A stretch of 64,000 bases of DNA from Cupriavidus sp. 2SB (GTDB taxonomy: Bacteria > Pseudomonadota > Gammaproteobacteria > Burkholderiales > Burkholderiaceae), in contig NZ_SCMX01000008.1 of assembly GCF_005503625.1 (NCBI RefSeq), positions 1 to 64,000 on the forward strand, in the 5' to 3' direction. Every line of letters starts with the position of its first letter. The first letter of the stretch is position 1. The translations under genes were made by a program, and so were the position numbers. The notes beneath the pieces are model-generated. The model saw only the letters and a program-made list of their open reading frames with translations, ran no database searches and was not told the origin of the DNA. Below, one piece after another: positions 42,187 to 51,513 of the stretch.

Positions 42187-42203
42187 TTCACTGATTTTCC
42201 CTC

Positions 42204-42225
42204 GCCCGCCCTGCGCGGGCTTTTT
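42204..42225 (+). terminator. Terminator-like hairpin before tail tube gene
   Basis: GCCCGC-CCTGC-GCGGGC then five T. Likely partial, separating head-connector and tail transcripts. Confidence 0.6.
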
Positions 42226-42242
42226 CATCTGAAGAGGTCAAC

Positions 42243-42884
42243 ATGCCATCTACCGCAATCTCCGCGCAGGGCTCGAAACTGGAAATCTCCAGCACCGCAG
42301 GCTCGGCGAAGACGCTCACCGCCATCGCGCTGGGCTTTCCGACGATCCTGACGTCCGCCGCCCACGGCCTGGCGAACGGTGACGTCGTGACCCTCGCCGG
42401 CCTGACTGGCGCCGATGCGGCGACGCTGAACGGCCAGACGGTGGCCATCAAGAACGTCACCACCAACACGTTCGCCGTGGACATCAACACGGTGGGCAAG
42501 ACGATCACGGCAGCCGGCTCGGCCACGCCGCTGAACTGGACGAAGATCGAGAACCTGGTCTCGTTCAACGGCTTCGACGGCCAGGCCAGCGAACTGGACG
42601 TCACCGACCTAGACTCGACGGCCAAGGAATTCATGCTGGGCCTGCAGGACTGGGGCACCTTCAGTTTCGACGTGAACCGCGACTTCAACGATGCCGGCCA
42701 GCAGGCGGTCGATGCGGCCAAGCGCGCGGGTTCGCAGAAGTCGTTCAAGCTGACGCTGCCGAACCTCAAGACGAAGACCTTCAACGGCTACGTCAAAAAC
42801 AGCCCGCTGGAAGGCGGTGTCGATCAGGTGCTGAAGACGTCCGGCGTGACGCTGCGCATCACCGGCGACGTGGTGGACGCATAA
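42243..42884 (+). CDS. Major tail tube protein
   Basis: 213 aa. N-domain SAQGSKLEISSTAGSAKTLT and a TSAAHGLANGDVVTLAG beta repeat. The gpV-like part is FNGFDGQASELDVTDLDS, EFMLGLQDWGTFSFDVNRDF, and NGYVKNSPLEGGVDQVLKTS. RBS GAAGAGG. First gene of the tail module. Confidence 0.88.
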   Translation: MPSTAISAQGSKLEISSTAGSAKTLTAIALGFPTILTSAAHGLANGDVVTLAGLTGADAATLNGQTVAIKNVTTNTFAVDINTVGKTITAAGSATPLNWTKIENLVSFNGFDGQASELDVTDLDSTAKEFMLGLQDWGTFSFDVNRDFNDAGQQAVDAAKRAGSQKSFKLTLPNLKTKTFNGYVKNSPLEGGVDQVLKTSGVTLRITGDVVDA

Positions 42885-42885
42885 C

Positions 42886-43290
42886 ATGACGCTCCTGTCG
42901 AAAGCAGCAATCCTGGGCGCGCTGGACCTCAAGACAGAAGACGTCGAGGTTGCGGAATGGGGCGGCACCGTGCGTGTCGCCATGATGTCCGGCAAGGCGC
43001 GCGACGAGTTCTTCGCGCGCCAAGGCGAGGGCGGTCTGCCGATCAGCCAGTTCTCGGCGACGGTGCTCGTGGCCACGATTGTCGACGAGTCCGGCAAGAC
43101 CGTGTTCGACGAGTCCGACATCGACGCCCTGCGCGCCAAGAGCCCTGACGCGCTCGATCGCGTTCTGACCGTGGCTATGCGGCTGAACGGAATCGGTCCG
43201 AAGGCCACCGAGGAAGCGGAAAAAAACTCCGGCGCCGCCCCGAGCGGCGATTCTGGTTCCGCCTCGCCCTCGCCCTCGGAAAGTCAGTAG
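42886..43290 (+). CDS. Tail assembly chaperone (gpG-like)
   Basis: 134 aa zero-frame product. AILGALDLKTEDVEVAEWGG then VRVAMMSGKARDEFFARQGE and ALRAKSPDALDRVLTVAMRL match tail assembly chaperones. The C-terminal Ser/Ala tail after the slippery site is the unshifted end. A fraction of ribosomes shifts to produce the G-T fusion. Confidence 0.88.
   Translation: MTLLSKAAILGALDLKTEDVEVAEWGGTVRVAMMSGKARDEFFARQGEGGLPISQFSATVLVATIVDESGKTVFDESDIDALRAKSPDALDRVLTVAMRLNGIGPKATEEAEKNSGAAPSGDSGSASPSPSESQ
43221..43227 (+). promoter_or_regulatory. Programmed -1 frameshift heptamer A_AAA_AAC
   Basis: In the zero frame the codons are GAA AAA AAC. The heptamer A AAA AAC is among the most efficient bacterial -1 sites and lies 64 nt before the G stop. 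GC-rich DNA just after it can fold as a stimulatory stem. Confidence 0.9.
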
Positions 43291-43580
43291 CCGAAGCGCA
43301 GGCGACCGTCTCAGCGGCGGAGTTCAACGAGTGGATGGCGTTCTACCGGCTCGAACCATGGGGCAGCCACTACGACGACCTCCGGGCCGGCGCAGTGGCG
43401 TCGATGATCGGCAATGTGCACCGCGACCGCCAGAAGCACCCGCAGCCGTTCGGCGACCTCGACTTCACCCCGTGGAATGAGCATTCTCGGGCCGGCCGCG
43501 CGGCTGAACCGGTCCTTTTGGAAGATGCGGATGCGCAGTCGGACCTGATTGCCCGCGTGATGTTCCCGACGAGGACGTGA
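43227..43580 (+). CDS. Tail assembly chaperone -1 frame extension (gpT-like, DUF4035)
   Basis: Read in -1 after 43226. FWFRLALALGKSVAEAQATV then EWMAFYRLEPWGSHYDDLRA, the DUF4035 pattern. It has no RBS of its own; the in-frame ATG at 43335 is internal. Expressed as the C-terminus of the G-T fusion that recruits the tape measure. Confidence 0.88.
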   Translation, partial: LRRRPERRFWFRLALALGKSVAEAQATVSAAEFNEWMAFYRLEPWGSHYDDLRAGAVASMIGNVHRDRQKHPQPFGDLDFTPWNEHSRAGRAAEPVLLEDADAQSDLIARVMFPTRT

Positions 43581-44023
43581 TGGCCAAGCCCCGATCAGTG
43601 ACCGTGGAGAACCCGGGCGGCCTGAAGGCTGCGCTGAATGCGCTGGACGAAGTCGCCAGCGAATCGGTGCTCCGACAGGCCGCTGTCGCCGGCGCGCGCG
43701 TCATCCACGCCGAGGTGAAGCTTCGCGCGCCGGTGGCCAAAGGCGTCTACGAGGGCAAACAGGGAAAGCGCCCGTTCGGCTTCCTACGCGAGCACATCAT
43801 CGTCGCGTATGACGACGAGCAGTCCGTCCCCGGCCGGCTGGCTTCCTATCTCGTGACCTGGTCGAAGGAGGCGTTCTATGGGCGCTACCTCGAATACGGC
43901 ACCTCGAAGATGGCGGCACAGCCGTTTCTGCGCCCCGGGTTCGAGGCAAAGCGCAAGGCCGCCGCCGCAGCGGTTGGCGAAGTAATCCAGAAAAAGGCGA
44001 AGGAGCTTACCGGTGGCAGATGA
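43580..44023 (+). CDS. HK97-gp10-family tail protein
   Basis: 147 aa: AALNALDEVASESVLRQAAV, GARVIHAEVKLRAPVAKG, HIIVAYDD, FYGRYLEYGTSKMAAQPFLR. The RYLEYGTS..AQPFLRP core is diagnostic. Usually this gene precedes the tail tube; here it lies between the chaperones and the tape measure. Overlaps the tape-measure start. Confidence 0.87.
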   Translation: MAKPRSVTVENPGGLKAALNALDEVASESVLRQAAVAGARVIHAEVKLRAPVAKGVYEGKQGKRPFGFLREHIIVAYDDEQSVPGRLASYLVTWSKEAFYGRYLEYGTSKMAAQPFLRPGFEAKRKAAAAAVGEVIQKKAKELTGGR

Positions 44024-46769
44024 AACCGTTGTCCGCGTCACCGCCGACGCCAGTGGCTATACGGCCGCGCTCGACAAGGCGCGCAGCAGCGCCGACGCCT
44101 TCATGGCAAAGCAGGAAGAGGCGAATCGCCGCACCCAGGCAGCACAGAACGCCATTGCAGAGGCGGCGCGCAACGGCTCCGAGGCCAGCGCGCGCGCGAT
44201 CAATGCATTCGTGCAGAAGGTGGCCGGTATCTCCGACGCCGCAGGCAAGACGCGCACCCAGTTGCTCGAGCAGAAGGCCGCGCAGCTCGGCGTTACCGAA
44301 GCGGTGGCCGATTACCTGAACAAGCTGAAGGAGATCGACCGAAACGCCGCCGGCGGCAAAAAGGTGCAGGAAGCTCTGGACAACGTCGGCGCGTCCGCGC
44401 GCCAGACCGCCGCTGCCATGCGGATGGTGCCGGCCCAGATGACCGACATCGTGACGCAGCTCGCCGGTGGCCAGAGCCCGCTGCTGATCCTGACGCAGCA
44501 GGGCGGTCAGCTGAAAGACATGTTCGGCGGCGTCGTGCCGGCCGTGCGCGCGCTTGGCACGTATGTCGTCGGTCTGATCAATCCGTTCACGCTGACCGCC
44601 GCGGCAGCAGCTGCGCTGGGCTATGCCTTCTACGCGGGGAACAAGGAAGCCAAGGAGTTCAACAACACCCTGGCGCTGACGGGCAACTACGCCGGCCAGA
44701 CGGCCTCGTCGTTCCAGGCGCTTGCGCAGCAGGTCTCCGTCGACGCCAACTCGTCCTTCGGCGACGCGCGCGACGTGCTGATGGACCTCTCGAAGAGCGG
44801 GCGCTACACCGCCAGCGAGATCGAGGGCCTGGGCAACGTCATCATCCGCACGTCGAAGCTGAGCGGCGAGTCTCTGGAGAACGTCAGCAAGGATTACGCC
44901 AAGCTGGCCGAAGACCCGGCGAAGTGGGCGGCAGAGCACAACCAGTCCATGCACTTCATGGACGTGGCCACCTACCAGCACATCACCGCGCTGCAGGAAG
45001 CCGGCGACAAGCATGCTGCCATCCAGGCGGTAATCGAGGCGGCGACCGCTCAGGTGGCGAACGCGTCGGTCAAGAACCTGTCGGTCGCCGGGCAGGCCTG
45101 GCGCGACCTGACGCAGACGGTCTCGCGCTTCTGGGAAGAGACGAAGAAGGGTCTTTCGACCGGCCCGACGCTGCAGGACCGCATCGACACGCTGATGGGC
45201 GAGCGCGGCGGAATCCAGCACAACCCGCTGGCGTCTGGCCGTGTCGCCCAGATCGACCAGCAGGTGGCCCTGCTGCAGGAACAGCAGCGCATGGAGCAGC
45301 GCGCGGCCGAGACATCGGCGGCCAATGCTCGCCGGCAGGAAGCGGCGATCTCCGCGCAGCAGCGCATCGACAAGATGGCCGACACGGTCATGTCGAACGC
45401 ACAGCGGCGCCAGAAGGAGCTGGAAAAGCTGCAGAAGGACCGCCAGGACATTCTGGCGGCGGGCGGCAAGTTCTCGGACGAGGACTATGCCAAGCTGGTC
45501 AGTGGCATCAACGACAAGTACAAGGACCCCAAGGTCGCCAAGCCTAAGAAGGAAAAGGCGTACCAGGACGACGCCGCCACCCGGTTCCTGCAGCAGCTGC
45601 GTGACCAGGATGCCGCCACGCGCGCCGCCCTAGACTCATCGGAGAAGCTGACGGGCGCCGAGAAGCAGCAGGCTGAATTCCTGCAGAAGATCGCCGACCT
45701 GAAGGGCAAGGACATCCTGACGGCGGACCAGAAGAGTCTGTTGGCCAACCAGGACGCCATCAAGGTCCAGCTCGCGCAGAACGTCGAGCACGAGAAGGCG
45801 CTGAAGTACAAGGAAGAGATCGCCAAGCTGGAAGAGCGGTCCGCCGCGGTGAACGCCCAGATCGGCAACTACCAAAAGTCGCAGGCCGAGCAGTACCAGC
45901 GCCAGCTCGACGCCATCGGGCGCGGCAGCGATGCGCAGCGCCAGGCGGAGCAGGTCAAGTCGATCTACACCCAGTATCAGAACCTGCAGTTGCAGCTGGA
46001 GAAGGCCACGCCGGAGGCCGCGCGCGGTTCTGAGGCGTACATGAAAGCGCAGCAGGACATCCGGGACGGTCTCCAGCAATCGCTGGCGGACTATGACACC
46101 TACTACGCCACGCTCCGGGAGAAGCAGTCGGACTGGGTGAATGGTGCGACCGAAGCCATGGCCAACTACGCGGATTCGTCGCGTAACGCCATGGCGCAGG
46201 CCAGCGGTGCTGCAACCAATGCGTTCAAACGGATGGAGGACGGCATTGTGGCATTCGCCACCACGGGCAAGTTCAAGTTCGGCGACTTTGCCCAGGCGGT
46301 GATCGCAGACCTGATCCGGATTCAGGCGCGATCGGCGCTGTCTGGGCTGTTCGGCCAGATCGTTGGGCTTGCCACCGGTGCCCTGGGTGGAGGCGGCGGG
46401 ATGGATACCGGTACTCCGGGCATTTCCACCACCTCGCCCGTCGATATGAGCACCGTAACTGGCATTGGGCTGCGTGCGGCGGGCGGGCCGGTGAGTGCCG
46501 GACAGCCGTACATCGTCGGCGAGGTCGGTCCGGAACTGTTCGTGCCCCCGGCGTCGGGAAACATCGTGCCGAACAGTGCGCTGGGCGGCGCCGGGGCGGC
46601 CGGTGGCGGGGATGTGACGATCATTCAGAACATCAACGTCGACAGTCGTTCGGATCAGGCTTCGATCCTCCAGGCCATGAAGCAGGCGAAAGATGCCGCC
46701 GTGGCCGAGGTGAAGAAGAACTTCGCGCGCGGCGGCGACATCAGCAGATTGGCGAGCAGCGGGAGATAA
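44013..46769 (+). CDS. Tail tape measure protein
   Basis: 918 aa, GTG start at 44013. Predicted tail length is moderate, as for lambda-like tails. N-terminal helices and TAALDKARSSADAFMAKQEE are followed by a TMP-type segment MRMVPAQMTDIVTQLAGGQS, then hydrophobic NPFTLTAAAAAALGYAFYAG. Long coiled coils at about 400-720 precede a Gly-rich C-terminal region with AGGPVSAGQPYIVGEVGPEL, the lambda gpH-type signature cleaved or displayed at the end. Confidence 0.93.
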   Translation: MADETVVRVTADASGYTAALDKARSSADAFMAKQEEANRRTQAAQNAIAEAARNGSEASARAINAFVQKVAGISDAAGKTRTQLLEQKAAQLGVTEAVADYLNKLKEIDRNAAGGKKVQEALDNVGASARQTAAAMRMVPAQMTDIVTQLAGGQSPLLILTQQGGQLKDMFGGVVPAVRALGTYVVGLINPFTLTAAAAAALGYAFYAGNKEAKEFNNTLALTGNYAGQTASSFQALAQQVSVDANSSFGDARDVLMDLSKSGRYTASEIEGLGNVIIRTSKLSGESLENVSKDYAKLAEDPAKWAAEHNQSMHFMDVATYQHITALQEAGDKHAAIQAVIEAATAQVANASVKNLSVAGQAWRDLTQTVSRFWEETKKGLSTGPTLQDRIDTLMGERGGIQHNPLASGRVAQIDQQVALLQEQQRMEQRAAETSAANARRQEAAISAQQRIDKMADTVMSNAQRRQKELEKLQKDRQDILAAGGKFSDEDYAKLVSGINDKYKDPKVAKPKKEKAYQDDAATRFLQQLRDQDAATRAALDSSEKLTGAEKQQAEFLQKIADLKGKDILTADQKSLLANQDAIKVQLAQNVEHEKALKYKEEIAKLEERSAAVNAQIGNYQKSQAEQYQRQLDAIGRGSDAQRQAEQVKSIYTQYQNLQLQLEKATPEAARGSEAYMKAQQDIRDGLQQSLADYDTYYATLREKQSDWVNGATEAMANYADSSRNAMAQASGAATNAFKRMEDGIVAFATTGKFKFGDFAQAVIADLIRIQARSALSGLFGQIVGLATGALGGGGGMDTGTPGISTTSPVDMSTVTGIGLRAAGGPVSAGQPYIVGEVGPELFVPPASGNIVPNSALGGAGAAGGGDVTIIQNINVDSRSDQASILQAMKQAKDAAVAEVKKNFARGGDISRLASSGR

Positions 46770-46772
46770 CAC

Positions 46773-47366
46773 ATGGCAACGCTGGACTGGCCAGACGACC
46801 TGATTCCATCCAACGTGACATGGGGTATCCAATCGAATACGGAGACCTTCACGTCGCCCCTTAACCGGTCCACGCAAACGGTGGAGCGGCCGGGCGCCAG
46901 GTGGGAAGTAACGCTGGAGTTCCCGCCGATGGATTCGATCATGACGGGGAGGCTGCAGGGCTTCCTCGCGTCGCTTGGCGGCATGGCGGGACGTTTCACC
47001 CTATGGCCGCACGCGAGGCCCGGCAGCGCTACGTACGCGCCTCAGGTGAACGGAGCGATGAGCAATTTCAAGTCGCTTCCGACCAAGTCATGGCCTGCCA
47101 GCACGAAGGTGCTGCGGGCAGGGGACTACCTGGCCGTGGGTGGCGAGCTGAAGATGGTTACGGCCGATGTGACCAGCGACGGGGCAGGGCTGGCGAGCGT
47201 TCCGGTGGCCCCCGCCTTCCGGAACGCGCCTGCGAACAACGCCGCGATCACCTTGGACAGGCCGCGCGCGATCATGATGCTGGCGACTGACAAGTTTGCG
47301 GTCAGGATGCTGCCGGGTCGGATCGCAGACTCGGTTGTCATTAACGCTGTGGAGGCGTTCGCATGA
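46773..47366 (+). CDS. Minor tail protein at gpM position
   Basis: 197 aa. WGIQSNTETFTSPLNRSTQT, RWEVTLEFPPMDSIMTGRLQ, MAGRFTLWPHARPGSATY. Beta-rich distal-tail-like; order identical to lambda M. Exact family not certain. Confidence 0.72.
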   Translation: MATLDWPDDLIPSNVTWGIQSNTETFTSPLNRSTQTVERPGARWEVTLEFPPMDSIMTGRLQGFLASLGGMAGRFTLWPHARPGSATYAPQVNGAMSNFKSLPTKSWPASTKVLRAGDYLAVGGELKMVTADVTSDGAGLASVPVAPAFRNAPANNAAITLDRPRAIMMLATDKFAVRMLPGRIADSVVINAVEAFA

Positions 47367-47914
47367 GCCGAGGCATTGACAGCGGCACAGTCGCCGCACT
47401 GCGGGCGGCCCATGTGCCATATCTATTCTTGGTGGAATTGTCGTTCACTAGCCCCCTCAGGGTCAGTAGCGCGGCCTACGACATCGTATGGAATGGATAC
47501 ACATGGTTGGGACTCGGAACGCTGGGATCCCTTGAGCCAATCCAGGAACAGGCGGCGCTGGAGGCCACCGGCGTCCGTCTAACCCTGACGGGGGTTCCCA
47601 CGGAAATGATCGCAATTTCCCTGGGCGAGCAATATCAGGGCCGGCCTTGCCAAATCTGGTTTGCCCCGCTGCGCGACGATATGCAACTGGTCGTGCAGCC
47701 GGTTCGGCTGTTTTCCGGGCGCATGGACACAATGGACACCGAGGTTGGCGACACCGCCACCATCTCTGTTTCAGCGGAGTCCCGCATGGTGTCGTGGGAT
47801 CGCGCACGCACAAGGCGCTACAACAACGACGACCAGCAAACTCGATACCCGGGAGATCGGGGGTTCGAGTTCGTGCCGCAGATGGTCGAGAAGCAACTGC
47901 TTTGGGGGCGATGA
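47363..47914 (+). CDS. Minor tail protein at gpL position
   Basis: 183 aa. PYLFLVELSFTSPLRVSSAA, WNGYTWLGLGTLGSLEPIQE, LFSGRMDTMDTEVGDTATIS and the C-terminal RRYNNDDQQTRYPGDRGFEF, a recurrent tail protein of this phage type. ATGA overlaps on both sides. It attaches the hub to the tube by analogy with gpL. Confidence 0.75.
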   Translation: MSRGIDSGTVAALRAAHVPYLFLVELSFTSPLRVSSAAYDIVWNGYTWLGLGTLGSLEPIQEQAALEATGVRLTLTGVPTEMIAISLGEQYQGRPCQIWFAPLRDDMQLVVQPVRLFSGRMDTMDTEVGDTATISVSAESRMVSWDRARTRRYNNDDQQTRYPGDRGFEFVPQMVEKQLLWGR

Positions 47915-48315
47915 TGCAGCGATTTCCTGATTGGCCGAGTCGCCTGGCCGCATTCATCGAAGCCCGCCGAGAGCGGGCTTTTTCATGGGGCGAGTCCGAC
48001 TGTTGCCTTTTCGTCTGCGATGCCATTGAGGCAATCACTGGCACCGATCCCGGGGCTCGTTGGCGAGGCCTGTACGCAACCGAGAAGGGCGCCCGTCGCG
48101 TGTTGCGCGACAACGGGGGGGTGGTCGGCATCGCCGCCCTGGTGCTTGGGCCGCCTGTGCCGCCGGCCACGGCGGGGCGCGGGGACGTCGTGCTGATCGA
48201 CACGCCGGCGGGGGAAGCCCTTGCGCTGTGCGTAGGTGCCGCCATTGCAGCGCAGGCAGTCGGTGGCATCGAATACATGGAAATGGCGGTAGCAAAGGCC
48301 GCTTGGAAGGTATAG
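47911..48315 (+). CDS. NlpC/P60-like tail protein at gpK position
   Basis: 134 aa. FSWGESDCCLFVCDAIEAIT has the W-G-x-x-D-C active-site start of the papain-like fold, with downstream RGDVVLIDTPAGEALALC. The catalytic His of full P60 proteins is not obvious, so it may be structural only. Contains an embedded terminator-like hairpin (47961-47983). Confidence 0.72.
   Translation: MMQRFPDWPSRLAAFIEARRERAFSWGESDCCLFVCDAIEAITGTDPGARWRGLYATEKGARRVLRDNGGVVGIAALVLGPPVPPATAGRGDVVLIDTPAGEALALCVGAAIAAQAVGGIEYMEMAVAKAAWKV
47961..47983 (+). terminator. Terminator-like hairpin inside the gpK-like gene
   Basis: AGCCCGC-CGAGA-GCGGGCT followed by five T. As strong as the intergenic terminators of this phage yet wholly inside a conserved coding segment. 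Active translation would prevent it from acting. Confidence 0.5.
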
Positions 48316-48324
48316 GAGAAGCGC

Positions 48325-51300
48325 ATGCCCGCAGCAGCCGCAGCCGCAGTTGGCGCGTGGATTCTGGGCGCTGGCTCGTCGGTTCTCGTTGCGAACCTCA
48401 TCGGAGCTGCCGTCTACGCCGTCACCGCTATCGGGATCTCTTTCGCCATCGGCTCCCTGATGGGTGCGATCTTCAAGCCTCGCACCAACAATGGCTTCGC
48501 CTCGGAGGCTCAAGGTCGGACGCAGATCGTCCGCTCCAACGTGCAACCCCGCAACATGATCTACGGGCGCGCCATGACGTCGGGCCCGCTCGTGTTCGCC
48601 GGTAGCACAGACGGGGAGAAGAAAAACCAGTTCATGCACCTGGTTGTGGTCTTGGCTGACCACGAGTGCGACGCGATCGAGGAGGTGTATCTCGGGGAGG
48701 ACGCAGTTGGCCCGCTTGATGCCAATGGCAACGCGACAAGCGGACGCTATTCGAAGTCTTGGAGCGACACGCGGCGCTTTTCATCTGCGGTGGCGCCCGG
48801 CCAGACTACCTTCGCGCTGGACCCGGGCGTTCCCATTACTCGCATCATTTCGCTGATTGCCACCAGCGGCGGTGGTCTCGTCGAAAATCCCTATCCAACC
48901 TATACGTTCACACCGGGCGCGTCGTTGGTGACGATCACCAACATGGACCCGAATACCACGTGGCTCGATTTGGAGTTCGAGGCGAAGGTCGGTCGCTCGT
49001 TGGTGCGGATCAAGAAGCATCTGGGGGGGGAGAATCAGTCTGCAGACAGCGATATGGTCGCGGAACTGGCCGGTGCCGGTTGGACATGGGATCACCGGCT
49101 GCGCGGTGTCTGCTACATCTATGTGCGGCTCGAGTACGACGCGGATCTGTACCCCAACGGCCTGCCAAACATCAAGGCGCTCGTTCGTGGGAAGCCGGTA
49201 TATGACCCTCGGCACGGCATCACTGCCTGGTCGGCGAACTGGGCAATTTGCACGTACGACTACCTCCGCGATACGCGCGGATTCGGTTGCGATGACTCGG
49301 ACATCGACATCCCGTCCGTGATCAATGCCGCGAACATCTGCAGTGAGTACATCGAGGTGGCGCCTGGCCAGTTTGACCAGCGGTATCTGTGCAACGGCAT
49401 CGTCATGCTGGACAAGTCGCCGCGCGACAATTTGGCCGAGCTGATCACGGCCGGTGGCGGGACCGTCACGATCACGGGAGGGGTGTTCCGGCTCTTTGCG
49501 GGCGCCTACGACATTCCGACCGTCACGCTTACGGAAAGCGACCTGCGCGGGCCGGTAAAGGTGCAGGCTAGGACTTCCCGAAAGGATCTGTTCAATCGGG
49601 TAAAGGGCACGTATGTGAGCCCGGCCAATAGTTGGCAACCCAGCGATTTTCCGGCCGTTGGCAACTCTCTGTACTCGGGTCAGGACGGGGAAGTCATCGA
49701 CCGCGACATCGAGCTGCCGTTCACGACAGATGCAGTTCAGGCGCAGCGCTTGGCGAAGATCATCCTTGAAAGGTCGCGCCAGGGAATCGTGGTCGACGTC
49801 CCGGCGAAGATGACGGCCTTCCAGCTGACTGCCTACAGCACCGTCTATCTCACGCTGGCAAAGTTTGGCTGGACGAACAAGGTCTTCCGCGTCATGTCGT
49901 GGAAGATGAGCGAGGACGGCGGTGTCGACTTGGTCCTCAATGAGGAAGCGGCGGCCGTCTACGACTGGAACTATGGCAACGCCACCACTCTCGATCCGGC
50001 TCCGGATACGAACCTGCCGAGCCCTTATGTTGTGCCGGAGCTGGGCGCAATCGCCCTGGACTCGGGAGAGCAGCACCTGATCCTCAACGGAAACGGTCAG
50101 ATCGTAACGCGCGTCCTGGCGACTTGGCCGGCTGTTACAGATGCCGCGATCTCGGTCACCGGAAAGATCGAATTGCAGTACAAGCGCGCGGACGCCGTCG
50201 ACTGGCAGAGCCTCGCGCCGGTACAGGGTGACACGACGAGCTTCTATCTTTCCCCGGTCGAGGACGGCATGCCGTACGTCGTGCGGGGCCGGCTGGTCTC
50301 GGCGCTAGGTGTGCGAAGCCGCGCCTGGTCATACTCGCCAGTGCATGTCGTAGTGGGCAAGCTTGCTCCGCCGGCGAACATGACTGGGCTGTCCATGACA
50401 GTGCTGAATGGTTTCGCGAACATGACGTGGGATGCGGCCACCGATCTGGACGTTCGGAATGGGGGGCAGGCTCGCATCCGTCACACCACGGATCTAGTGC
50501 AACCGAGCTGGGGCAGCGCCATCGACATTGGGGGCCTGATCTCCGGCGCCGCAAACTCCGCGCAGTTGCCGCTGCTGGCTGGCGTCTACTTGGGGAAGTG
50601 GATCGACTCCACCGGCCACGAGTCGGCCGCCGCCGCGATGGTCATCACGACTGCGCCGTCTCTGGAGACCCTAAACGTGGTGGCCACCATCACGGAGCAG
50701 CCGGCTTTCTCAGGGGCAAAATCGAATGTTGTTTTTGACCCAGCACTGAATGGCATCAAGTTGATCGGTGCCGGGCTGATTGACGACCAGGGGCTGATCG
50801 ATGCCAGTGGCTTGTGGGATGCGCAGGGTGCGATCGACAGCCTTGGGCCGATCGATGCCGTTGTCGGCGCAGGGGGGTGGGGACTGATCGATTCGCTTGG
50901 CGGGATCGTCGGCAGCGGGACCTATACGTTCGCCGGTGCGCTCGACCTCGGGACGGTCGAGAAGTCGCGGCTGACTGCCACGATCGACGCTTTGTCGTTC
51001 GACACGGGCGACATGATCGACTATCGGTATGACCTGATCGACGGTTGGGAATCCATCGATGGCGACAGGATCAGCGATACAGCGGTGTCGTTGTACGTGC
51101 GCGCGACCAACGACAACCCGGCCGGCGCGCCGGTCTGGTCCGACTGGCAGCGGTTCGCCATGGGGGATTACGAAGCCCGCGCCTTCCAATGGAAGGTAGT
51201 TCTGGAAAGTGGATCGGCTACGCACAACCTGGTGGTCACGGGCTTGAGCGTCGGTGTTGACATGCCGGACAGAAGGGAGTCCGGTCGCGACGTGATCTCC

Positions 51301-51498
51301 GGCGCGGGCGCGAAGTCGATCACCTTCAACAAGCCGTTCCGCGTAGTCCCCGTGATGGGCATCACTGCTCAAAACATGGCACAGGGCGACTACTTCGTCT
51401 TGACGCCGAAGACCGAATCCGGATTTACCGTCACCTTTTACAACGCAGCCAGCACTCCCGTGTCGCGCAGATTCGACTGGGATGCGGTGGCGTACTAA
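48325..51498 (+). CDS. Tail tip/host-specificity protein (gpJ-like)
   Basis: 1057 aa. The N-terminus has two glycine-rich hydrophobic segments (about 10-50), like a fused gpI-type element. The central tip core carries NFIYGRAMTSG-like NVQPRNMIYGRAMTSGPLVF and YNDGLP-type VRLEYDADLYPNGLPNIKAL, VRGKPVYDPRHG. Fibronectin-III-like beta domains follow at about 580-760 (WPAVTDAAISVTGKIELQYK). The C-terminus has GLIDDQGLIDASGLWDAQGA repeats and a terminal globular domain. Determines receptor contact. Confidence 0.9.
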   Translation: MPAAAAAAVGAWILGAGSSVLVANLIGAAVYAVTAIGISFAIGSLMGAIFKPRTNNGFASEAQGRTQIVRSNVQPRNMIYGRAMTSGPLVFAGSTDGEKKNQFMHLVVVLADHECDAIEEVYLGEDAVGPLDANGNATSGRYSKSWSDTRRFSSAVAPGQTTFALDPGVPITRIISLIATSGGGLVENPYPTYTFTPGASLVTITNMDPNTTWLDLEFEAKVGRSLVRIKKHLGGENQSADSDMVAELAGAGWTWDHRLRGVCYIYVRLEYDADLYPNGLPNIKALVRGKPVYDPRHGITAWSANWAICTYDYLRDTRGFGCDDSDIDIPSVINAANICSEYIEVAPGQFDQRYLCNGIVMLDKSPRDNLAELITAGGGTVTITGGVFRLFAGAYDIPTVTLTESDLRGPVKVQARTSRKDLFNRVKGTYVSPANSWQPSDFPAVGNSLYSGQDGEVIDRDIELPFTTDAVQAQRLAKIILERSRQGIVVDVPAKMTAFQLTAYSTVYLTLAKFGWTNKVFRVMSWKMSEDGGVDLVLNEEAAAVYDWNYGNATTLDPAPDTNLPSPYVVPELGAIALDSGEQHLILNGNGQIVTRVLATWPAVTDAAISVTGKIELQYKRADAVDWQSLAPVQGDTTSFYLSPVEDGMPYVVRGRLVSALGVRSRAWSYSPVHVVVGKLAPPANMTGLSMTVLNGFANMTWDAATDLDVRNGGQARIRHTTDLVQPSWGSAIDIGGLISGAANSAQLPLLAGVYLGKWIDSTGHESAAAAMVITTAPSLETLNVVATITEQPAFSGAKSNVVFDPALNGIKLIGAGLIDDQGLIDASGLWDAQGAIDSLGPIDAVVGAGGWGLIDSLGGIVGSGTYTFAGALDLGTVEKSRLTATIDALSFDTGDMIDYRYDLIDGWESIDGDRISDTAVSLYVRATNDNPAGAPVWSDWQRFAMGDYEARAFQWKVVLESGSATHNLVVTGLSVGVDMPDRRESGRDVISGAGAKSITFNKPFRVVPVMGITAQNMAQGDYFVLTPKTESGFTVTFYNAASTPVSRRFDWDAVAY

Positions 51499-51513
51499 CG
51501 CGAGAGGAAGAAT

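Noticed and set aside
48781-50076. 431-codon minus-strand ORF inside gpJ
   Set aside because: Antisense shadow; no RBS or family signature.
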